DNA of 27,020 bases from an uncultured Prevotella sp. (GTDB taxonomy: Bacteria; Bacteroidota; Bacteroidia; Bacteroidales; Bacteroidaceae), in the NCBI GenBank assembly GCA_900541335.1, contig UQJC01000029.1, positions 1 through 27,020 on the forward strand, written 5' to 3'. Each line of letters begins with the position of its first letter. The first letter of the stretch is position 1. The translations under genes and the position numbers were made by a program. Under the pieces are notes generated by a model, which saw only the letters and a program-made list of their open reading frames with translations, searched no databases and was not told the DNA's origin. Below, piece after piece: positions 16,181 to 22,642 of the stretch.

Positions 16181-17545
16181 ATGGACAAAATACTCATAGT
16201 TGACGACGACCGCGCCATCCGTTCCTCCCTTACCCTCATGTTAAGCCGATCGGGCAAGGAGGTCGAGGCGGTAGCAACGCCTGCCGAGGCCATTGCAACG
16301 GTGCGCAAAGCCGTCCCCCGACTGATACTGATGGACATGAACTTCGGACTCTCTACAACGGGCGAAGAAGGGCTGTTTTTACTGCGTCAGATCAAAGTGT
16401 TACACCCCGAAGTACCGGTGATTCTGATGACAGCGTGGGGCAGCATTCCTTTAGCTGTCGAGGGAATGCAAGCGGGAGCTTTCGACTTCATCACGAAACC
16501 CTGGAACAACCTGCTGCTGATGCAACGCATCGAGACAGCCCTCGAACTGACCGCAGACAGCCAACCGACGGAAGCGGACGAAGGCTTTAACCGCAGTCTG
16601 ATTGTAGGCGAAAGCGAAGCGTTGAAGGAGGTGCTCGGCGTAGTGAAACGCATTGCCCGTACCAATGCGTCGGTACTGATTGCGGGCGAGAACGGCACAG
16701 GCAAGGAGTTAGTAGCCGAGACCATTCACCGCAACAGTTTGCGGGCGAATCAAAACTTTGTGAAGGTCAATTTGGGCGGCATCTCGCAAACGCTCTTCGA
16801 AAGTGAGATGTTCGGCCACCGAAAGGGAGCCTTCACCGGAGCAGTGGCAGACCGCACAGGACGCTTCGAACTGGCTGAAAAAGGAACCATCTTTCTCGAC
16901 GAAATCGGCGAACTGGACTTAGCCTGCCAGGTGAAACTGTTGCGCGTATTGCAAGACCAAACCTACGAGGTGTTGGGTGACAGCCGCCAACGCAAGGCTG
17001 ACGTGCGCGTGATCAGTGCCACCAATGCAGACCTGCCACGCATGATTCAGGAAAAGACTTTTCGCGAAGACCTCTTCTACCGCATCAACCTCATTACAGT
17101 CAAACTACCATCCCTGCGCGAACGCCGCGAAGACATTCCGCTTTTGGCGAACCACTTTCTCGAACTGCAATGCCGTCAGCACAGTCTGCCCCCGGTAACG
17201 CTGGAAGCTGATGCCATTCGCTTCCTGCTGTCACTGCCCTACCCGGGCAATATCCGTGAATTGAAGAATTTAGTCGAGCGTACCCTGTTAGTCTGCTGCA
17301 AGAACCGACTGACGGCCGACGACTTCCGCACACAATACGATGCCTCCGGCCCGCTCCCTCCATCGGCACACGTCGCAACAGACGAAACCGCCTGGCAGGG
17401 GCAGACACTCGAAGAAATGGAGCGTTGCGCCATCATCGAAGCCTTGCGGCGTACAGAGGGTAACCTCTCGCAAACGGCCTTGCTGCTCGGCATCAGTCGC
17501 GGTGCACTCTACCGCCGCATGGAGAAATATCAGATTGAGGGATAA
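16181..17545 (+). CDS. Sigma-54-dependent response regulator, NtrC type
   Basis: A 454-residue activator. The receiver domain (1-120) has the acidic cluster DDD (8-10), phospho-acceptor D52, T in LMTAWGS and K in FITKPW. The AAA+ domain has Walker A GENGTGKE (169-176), GAFTGA (216-221), Walker B FLDEIGEL (D240, E241), and arginine-finger region FREDLFYRINLITVKLPSLRER. A Fis-type helix-turn-helix ends it (GNLSQTALLLGISRGALYRRMEKYQIEG). The intact GAFTGA loop shows that it can contact sigma-54. It lies behind the tolC-like gene and 67 bp before the kinase. The sigma-54 promoter and palindrome at 9242-9331 are the only such pair seen in the window, which makes autoregulation of this operon the natural inference. 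Walker A has Asn in place of the usual Ser (GESGTGKE). Confidence 0.95.
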   Translation: MDKILIVDDDRAIRSSLTLMLSRSGKEVEAVATPAEAIATVRKAVPRLILMDMNFGLSTTGEEGLFLLRQIKVLHPEVPVILMTAWGSIPLAVEGMQAGAFDFITKPWNNLLLMQRIETALELTADSQPTEADEGFNRSLIVGESEALKEVLGVVKRIARTNASVLIAGENGTGKELVAETIHRNSLRANQNFVKVNLGGISQTLFESEMFGHRKGAFTGAVADRTGRFELAEKGTIFLDEIGELDLACQVKLLRVLQDQTYEVLGDSRQRKADVRVISATNADLPRMIQEKTFREDLFYRINLITVKLPSLRERREDIPLLANHFLELQCRQHSLPPVTLEADAIRFLLSLPYPGNIRELKNLVERTLLVCCKNRLTADDFRTQYDASGPLPPSAHVATDETAWQGQTLEEMERCAIIEALRRTEGNLSQTALLLGISRGALYRRMEKYQIEG

Positions 17546-17612
17546 GTCCCCCTCTTCTCACTCCACCTGCGTGCTCGCATATAATCAACTTCCCCCCACC
17601 CATTCTCACCTC

Positions 17613-18956
17613 ATGCTACGAAAGAAAATTCCCGTCGTGATTCGTGCCCTCCACATCCGCAGTTTGTTTGTCGGATGGGCTGGACTGATAGCCTTGATCG
17701 GTGCACTTGTTTACCGCTACATTCCCACCTCAGAAGTAGCTTTCTATGTCATTGAGGGAGTCATCGTGTGGGCACTCATCTTCCTGTATTATTTCTACCG
17801 CAAGACGGTCAAACCGCTTCGCGTCATCGGTGATGCAATGGACCTGCTTCAGGCGCAGGACTTCAGCAGCCGACTCGCTCCCGTAGGGCAATATGATGCC
17901 GACCGCATCGTGTTGCTCTTCAACCGTTTAATGGAGCAACTGAAAAATGAGCGGTTGCACGTTCGCGAACAAAATCATTTTCTCGACCTGCTTATCAGTG
18001 CTTCCCCAATGGGAGTCATTCTTTTCGACTTTGACCACCGCATTACGGGACTCAATACGGCCGCTCGGCGTTTCCTGGGTGGACAAACTGAAAACGAATT
18101 CATGGGTCGAACACTTGACGAGATTCCCACCCCTTTGGCTCTGCGTCTCAAACGCATTCCCAAGGGAAAGACCGAAACGGTGCGTCTCAACGATTCCATG
18201 ATTTACCGCTGTTCATCTCTTTCCTTCTTCGACCAGGGTTTCCCCCACCCGTTCATGCTCATCGAAAGCCTGACGGAAGTCATTATGCGCACGGAGAAGA
18301 AGACCTACGAGAAAGTCATCCGCATGATAGCCCACGAGGTAAACAACAGCATGGCAGGTGTCACCTCTACACTCTACTCACTGACCGATATACTCGGCAG
18401 CGAAGAAGGTAACACGGATTTATGCACCGCCATGCAAGTGTGTTCCGAACGCTGCATGGGCATGAACCAATTTATCGGGCGATTAGCAGAAATTGTCAAA
18501 CTGCCCGATCCCCAACTGAAACCATTCTCGCTTAACAAGCTGATAGAAACATGCCAATTACTCATGGAAAGCCAATGCCGCCAACGCCACATTCAGCTTA
18601 CCACCCAACTCGATGACACCGACCCGCAAGTAAATATTGATGAAGCCTTGTTCGAACAAGTGCTCATCAACCTGGTTAAGAATGCAGCTGAAAGCATCGG
18701 TGAAAACGGAGAAATACGCATTCGCACCTCAGCCCATCCTCCACAGCTCGAAGTAGCTGACAACGGTCCAGGCATTTCCCCCGAAAACGAAGAGAAACTC
18801 TTTACCCCCTTCTTTTCGACGAAGCCCACGGGACAAGGCATCGGCTTAATATACATTCGCGAAGTGCTCACCAAACATGCCTGTGCTTTCACCCTCCAAA
18901 CCGACACGGACGGATGGACTCGTTTCCGCATTGTTTTCGCACAGGTAATGCACTAA
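17613..18956 (+). CDS. Membrane sensor histidine kinase with minimal periplasmic loop
   Basis: A 447-residue kinase, partner of the regulator 67 bp upstream. The start at 17613 (MLRKKIPVVIRALHIRS) fits. The longer in-frame open frame to 17340 would overlap the regulator gene and has no kinase-like content. Two membrane segments (about 18-34 and 43-62) are joined by only about 8 residues. A HAMP-like linker follows (KPLRVIGDAMDLL..DFSSRL), then a PAS-like domain (FLDLLISASPMGVILFDFDHRITGLNTAARRFLG). The kinase core has H-box IAHEVNNSMAG with H241, N-box LINLVKNAAESI, G1 VADNGPGI, F-box FTPFFSTK and G2 GQGIGL. The AHEVNN box is of the NtrB-like class that pairs with sigma-54 regulators. With no external domain, the signal is likely read in or near the membrane, or in the cytoplasm by the PAS domain. 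Confidence 0.94.
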   Translation: MLRKKIPVVIRALHIRSLFVGWAGLIALIGALVYRYIPTSEVAFYVIEGVIVWALIFLYYFYRKTVKPLRVIGDAMDLLQAQDFSSRLAPVGQYDADRIVLLFNRLMEQLKNERLHVREQNHFLDLLISASPMGVILFDFDHRITGLNTAARRFLGGQTENEFMGRTLDEIPTPLALRLKRIPKGKTETVRLNDSMIYRCSSLSFFDQGFPHPFMLIESLTEVIMRTEKKTYEKVIRMIAHEVNNSMAGVTSTLYSLTDILGSEEGNTDLCTAMQVCSERCMGMNQFIGRLAEIVKLPDPQLKPFSLNKLIETCQLLMESQCRQRHIQLTTQLDDTDPQVNIDEALFEQVLINLVKNAAESIGENGEIRIRTSAHPPQLEVADNGPGISPENEEKLFTPFFSTKPTGQGIGLIYIREVLTKHACAFTLQTDTDGWTRFRIVFAQVMH

Positions 18957-18999
18957 AAAATCGTCAGTCACTCCCAATTTCCCCCCCCTTACTACAACT

Positions 19000-19668
19000 A
19001 TGTACCACATCCAATCCTCCTCCGCCTTCCGCGCCATTTGTCCTCAATTTGCCGGAAGAGCCATTTATGCTGAAATCACCAACAGCGAAACGTCGCCCGA
19101 ACTTTGGGCCGAAATTGAAGAAGAAGTAGCACGACTCCGTCAACACTATACGACCGAATCCATCAAGCACCGCACGGGCATTGCGGCCACACGTGCCGCC
19201 TACAAGGCTGCAGGCAAAGACCCCAGCCGTTACCGTCCGGCCTGCGAACAGTTGGCCCGCCGCGTACTGCAAGGCAAGTCGCTTTATACAGTCAATACGG
19301 TCGTAGACCTGGTCAACCTCGCCTCCCTGTTCAGTGGTTACTCCACAGCAGCTCTCAATGCCGACTGCATCGAGGGCGACACCATAGAACTGGATTTAGG
19401 ACAAGCCAACGAACCGTATGAAGGCATTGGCCGTGGCATACTCAACATTGAAAATCTGCCCGTCTACCGCGACCGTACAGGCGGCTTTGCGACCCCAACC
19501 AGCGACAGTGTGCGCACCATGCTTCAACTCGACACGACCCACTTACTCGTTCTGATTAACGGATACGACGGCGACGAGCACAATTTGGAAGAAACGGTAG
19601 CTCTTACCGTTAGCCTACTCCAACGCTATGCCCACTGCCAGGCATACGAAGTGATTGCTTATGCATAA
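19000..19668 (+). CDS. B3/B4 tRNA-binding-domain protein
   Basis: A 222-residue cytoplasmic protein that matches the stand-alone B3/B4 domain family, which resembles the editing domain of the phenylalanyl-tRNA synthetase beta chain. Typical blocks are TGIAATRAAYKAAGKDPSRYRPACEQLARRVLQGKSLYTVNTVVDLVNLASLFSG, then YEGIGRGILNIENLPVYRDRTGGFATPTSDSVRT (E141 to about T173). In PheT the equivalent domain removes mischarged tyrosine; for stand-alone members the substrate is generally not known. It starts 43 bp after the kinase stop and is probably the last gene of the same transcript, a neighbour with no obvious link to export. No signal peptide is present. Domain call is confident; function is not. 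Confidence 0.88.
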   Translation: MYHIQSSSAFRAICPQFAGRAIYAEITNSETSPELWAEIEEEVARLRQHYTTESIKHRTGIAATRAAYKAAGKDPSRYRPACEQLARRVLQGKSLYTVNTVVDLVNLASLFSGYSTAALNADCIEGDTIELDLGQANEPYEGIGRGILNIENLPVYRDRTGGFATPTSDSVRTMLQLDTTHLLVLINGYDGDEHNLEETVALTVSLLQRYAHCQAYEVIAYA

Positions 19669-19759
19669 GCACCACGCTCCGTTCGTTTCATTTTAGTACG
19701 CTATGCGAAGGGGATTCCCCGAACGAACGTATGTGAAAAAGCACATTGGTTAATGAGGA

Positions 19760-19784
19760 AGGGGCAGACTTTTTCTCTGCCCCT
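19760..19784 (+). terminator. Possible terminator hairpin after the two-component genes
   Basis: A perfect 9-bp stem, AGGGGCAGA (19760-19768) with TCTGCCCCT (19776-19784), has a 7-nt loop. The following sequence is only moderately T-rich (CACTTCGTATTTCTTT), so termination is likely but not certain. Confidence 0.5.
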
Positions 19785-19809
19785 CACTTCGTATTTCTTT
19801 GAATATTAT

Positions 19810-19817
19810 TACTTTTG
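19810..19817 (+). promoter_or_regulatory. Bacteroidota-type -7 element of the acyl-CoA synthetase gene
   Basis: TACTTTTG followed by CAC matches the -7 box well. The -33 position (CTTC, 19 bp upstream) is weak. It implies a leader of about 150 nt before the ATG at 19978. Confidence 0.6.
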
Positions 19818-19977
19818 CACAAACTTTTATCCAATGTGCGATTTTGAAGTCGAATGTTTTCGGCTCCGTAGAGCGAAGAAAAAGAGTGCTTCTTCTCCCC
19901 TCTCACAGGGAGCGACCTTCGAAACACCCTCCCCCCTTTCATCCGTCGACTTCCAAATCCTCCCCTAACAACCCATT

Positions 19978-21651
19978 ATGGAAAATTATTCTGATTTCGT
20001 TGATTTAATAGCGGAAAGTCTCAAGAAGAATTGGGATTTGAACGCGCTGACCGACTACCAGGGAGCTACCCTACAGTATAAAGACGTAGCCCGCAAAATT
20101 GAGAAGTTGCACATCATGTTTGAAAATGCAGGTGTGCAAAAGGGCGATAAAATCGCCGTATGCGGCCGTAACAGTGCGCATTGGTCTACAGCCTTTCTCG
20201 CCATCTTGACTTACGGTGCCGTAGCTGTTCCCATCCTTCACGAATTTAAGGCGCAACAGGTTCACGACATTGTCAACCACTCAGAGGCTAAAATCCTCTT
20301 TGTCGGTGACATGATTTGGCCGGAACTCAATGCCGACGAAATGCCTAACTTGGAAGGTGTTATCTACATTCCAGACTATTCGTTGCTCGTTTCACGTTCC
20401 GAACTGCTCACTCAAGCGCGCGAACACTTGAACGAACTCTTCGGTAAGAAGTACCCGAAGTATTTCCGTCAGGAGCATGTAGTTTATCCTCACGTGTCTG
20501 ATTCCGAAGCCTTGGCTCTCATCAACTACACCAGCGGCACGACTTCCAACTCCAAGGGCGTGATGATTCCCTATCGTGCCATGTGGTCCAACTATCTCTT
20601 TGCAGAAAAAGTGCTCGGCAAGCAGGTAAAGCGCGCAGACAGTATCATTTCGATGTTGCCTCAGGCTCACATGTATGGTATGGCCTTTGAATTCATCTTT
20701 GAATTCCTCCACGGCTGCCACATCTACTACCTCACCCGCATTCCTTCACCCAAGATTGTGATGCAGGCCTTTGGCGAAATCAAGCCGGCGATTATCATCT
20801 CCGTGCCTTTGATTATCGAGAAGATTATCAAGAAGAACGTATTGCCCAAGCTCCAGACTCCGAGCATGAAGGTCTTGCTGAAATTGCCCGTCATCAGCGG
20901 ACGCATCCGCGAAAAGATTCGCGAGAAATTGGTTGAAACCTTTGGTGGCAACTTCTACGAAATCATCATCGGCGGTGCCGCTTTCAACAGCGAAGTTGAA
21001 ACCCTGCTCCATAAGATTGGCTTCCCCTACACGGTTGGCTACGGCGCAACCGAGTGTGCACCGATTATTACTTACGAAGACTGGCACCAGTTCCGCCCCG
21101 GATCATGCGGTAAGACGGTCCCCCGCATGGAAGTAAAAATCAACAGCAATGACCCGCAAAACGAAGTAGGCGAAATTTTGGCACGCGGTGCCAACGTCAT
21201 GTTAGGCTACTTCAAGAATGAGGAAGCACCCCGAGCCACTCTCGACAGCGAAGGTTGGTACCACACAGGCGACCTTGGCGTAATGGACAGCGAAGGCAAC
21301 CTCTTCATTCGCGGTCGAAGCAAGAACATGCTCCTCGGTGCATCGGGACAGAACATCTATCCTGAAGAAATTGAAGACAAACTTAATACGCTTCCCTACG
21401 TCAACGAAAGCATCATCATTCAGAAGGGCGACAAGCTCTACGCCTTGGTTTACCCCGACTTCGATGAAGCTAAGCGTGACGGACTCGATGACTCGGGACT
21501 CCGAATGGCCATGGAGCAAAACCGCAAAGACCTCAACGAAATGGTAGCCGCTTACGAGCGCATTGCCGGTGTGAAAATCTACCATGAGGAATTTGAAAAG
21601 ACTCCGAAACGAAGCATCAAGCGATTCCTTTATGCGGACGCTGAAGTATAA
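19978..21651 (+). CDS. AMP-binding long-chain acyl-CoA synthetase-like protein
   Basis: A 557-residue adenylate-forming enzyme that probably activates a fatty acid to acyl-CoA with ATP. The A-motifs are clear: YTSGTTSNSKGV (184-195), the substrate block VGYGATECAP, PGSCGKTVPRMEVKI, YHTGDLG, the hinge GRSKNMLLGASGQNIYPEEIED, and the C-terminal lysine region KTPKRSIKRF. Length and motifs fit FadD-like ligases of Bacteroidales. It has no signal peptide. Its own -7 element lies about 160 bp upstream, and lptB follows after 109 bp (to the ATG at 21761). Substrate chain length cannot be read from the sequence; membrane lipid or lipid A metabolism is a guess from the neighbour only. Confidence 0.92.
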   Translation: MENYSDFVDLIAESLKKNWDLNALTDYQGATLQYKDVARKIEKLHIMFENAGVQKGDKIAVCGRNSAHWSTAFLAILTYGAVAVPILHEFKAQQVHDIVNHSEAKILFVGDMIWPELNADEMPNLEGVIYIPDYSLLVSRSELLTQAREHLNELFGKKYPKYFRQEHVVYPHVSDSEALALINYTSGTTSNSKGVMIPYRAMWSNYLFAEKVLGKQVKRADSIISMLPQAHMYGMAFEFIFEFLHGCHIYYLTRIPSPKIVMQAFGEIKPAIIISVPLIIEKIIKKNVLPKLQTPSMKVLLKLPVISGRIREKIREKLVETFGGNFYEIIIGGAAFNSEVETLLHKIGFPYTVGYGATECAPIITYEDWHQFRPGSCGKTVPRMEVKINSNDPQNEVGEILARGANVMLGYFKNEEAPRATLDSEGWYHTGDLGVMDSEGNLFIRGRSKNMLLGASGQNIYPEEIEDKLNTLPYVNESIIIQKGDKLYALVYPDFDEAKRDGLDDSGLRMAMEQNRKDLNEMVAAYERIAGVKIYHEEFEKTPKRSIKRFLYADAEV

Positions 21652-21672
21652 TACGAAAGTGAAATAAATCAA

Positions 21673-21725
21673 GGACACTTGTCCGTGGAGGTCGTTTTAC
21701 CTGAATGGCAAACTATCTCCACGGA
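21673..21725 (+). promoter_or_regulatory. Palindrome and stem in the lptB leader
   Basis: GGACACTTGTCC (21673-21684) is the exact reverse complement of the core of the palindrome at 9242-9265. Overlapping it is a 9-bp stem TCCGTGGAG (21682-21690) / CTCCACGGA (21717-21725) with a 26-nt loop, followed by TTTTGCTGTTT. No sigma-54 promoter is present here. The site may be an operator or an attenuator; its role is open. Confidence 0.45.
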
Positions 21726-21760
21726 TTTTGCTGTTTAAAATCTGTTCTAAGATTCCCCTT

Positions 21761-22609
21761 ATGGTAGCCATAACTGAAATGGCGGCAGGTGCCGCTGATC
21801 AACCTGTTAATGACACACAGTCTCCCACCACCGAACCCAACCGCATGGTACTCCGCTCTGAAGGGTTGGTGAAGCAATATGGTAAGCGCACCGTCGTTAA
21901 CGGTGTTTCCTTCGAAGTGAAACAAGGCGAAATTGTCGGACTGCTTGGTCCCAACGGTGCGGGTAAGACAACTTCCTTCTACATGACCACCGGTTTGGTC
22001 GTACCCAATGGCGGACGTATTTTCCTCGATAAAGAGGAGATTACTAAAGATCCGGTTTACAAGCGGGCGCAGAAGGGTATTGGCTATTTGGCACAGGAAG
22101 CATCAGTCTTCCGTAAGATGAGTGTGGAAGACAATATCGCGTCGGTGCTTGAACTGACAGGACGCTCCAAAGAATACTGTCAAGAAAAGCTGGAAAGTCT
22201 CATCGCTGAATTTCGTCTGCAAAAAGTACGCAAGAACTTGGGTGACCAACTCTCGGGCGGTGAGCGCAGACGTACAGAAATTGCCCGTTGTTTGGCCATC
22301 GACCCGAAGTTTATCATGCTTGATGAGCCCTTTGCCGGTGTCGACCCGATTGCGGTAGAGGACATTCAGTACATCGTGTGGAAACTCAAGGATCGTAATA
22401 TCGGTATCCTTATCACCGACCACAACGTCGAGGAAACGCTCTGTATTACCAATCGTGCCTACTTGCTCTTCGAAGGACGTATTCTCTTCCAAGGTACGCC
22501 GGAGGAACTGGCAGAAAACCAGATTGTACGCGACAAATACTTAACCAACAGTTTCAAACTTCGCAAGAAAGACTTCCAGTTGATGGGAAGAGAACGCGAA
22601 GGCCTATAA
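21761..22609 (+). CDS. lptB: Lipopolysaccharide export ABC ATPase LptB
   Basis: The cytoplasmic ATPase that drives lipopolysaccharide extraction by LptBFG. It has Walker A GPNGAGKT (63-70 from this start), Q-loop GYLAQEASVFRKMSVEDNI (typical of LptB), signature LSGGERRRTEIARCLA, Walker B FIMLDEPFAGVDPIAVEDIQYIV, and switch ITDHNVEETL. The C-terminal RAYLLFEGRILFQGTPEELAENQIVRDKYLTNSF also fits. The start is uncertain: ATG at 21761, 21779 and 21845 are all in frame. The last gives the usual short N terminus (MVLRSEGLVKQYG); the first adds about 28 polar residues. A TTG at 21728 was rejected because it overlaps the leader stem. The S9 peptidase gene begins 33 bp downstream, so the two may share a transcript. 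Confidence 0.95.
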   Translation: MVAITEMAAGAADQPVNDTQSPTTEPNRMVLRSEGLVKQYGKRTVVNGVSFEVKQGEIVGLLGPNGAGKTTSFYMTTGLVVPNGGRIFLDKEEITKDPVYKRAQKGIGYLAQEASVFRKMSVEDNIASVLELTGRSKEYCQEKLESLIAEFRLQKVRKNLGDQLSGGERRRTEIARCLAIDPKFIMLDEPFAGVDPIAVEDIQYIVWKLKDRNIGILITDHNVEETLCITNRAYLLFEGRILFQGTPEELAENQIVRDKYLTNSFKLRKKDFQLMGREREGL

Positions 22610-22642
22610 CGAAACCACATCTATTCTATCTAATTCATCATC

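Larger units (their letters stand above)
19669..19977 (+). other. Intergenic region before the acyl-CoA synthetase gene
   Basis: The 309 bp contain a nested dyad (CGTTCGTT 19680-19687 with AACGAACG 19722-19729, around GGGGA-T-TCCCC at 19710-19720), the hairpin at 19760-19784 and the -7 element at 19810. The leader after it shows no clear fold by eye, and no gene was seen. Confidence 0.65.

Noticed and set aside
17340..17612. N-terminal extension of the histidine kinase overlapping the regulator gene
   Set aside because: It lies mostly in the shadow of the regulator's Fis domain and encodes no kinase-like or membrane sequence. The ATG at 17613 gives a normal membrane kinase start.
21176..21195. 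TTGGCACG in the acyl-CoA synthetase gene
   Set aside because: The first half matches a -24 box but no GC-containing -12 box follows at the right distance; it is a coding palindrome (TTGGCAC-GCG-GTGCCAA).
22086..22105. Sigma-54-like TTTGGCACAGG-AAGCAT inside lptB
   Set aside because: The GG to GC step is 10 bp instead of 12, and it lies within coding sequence.
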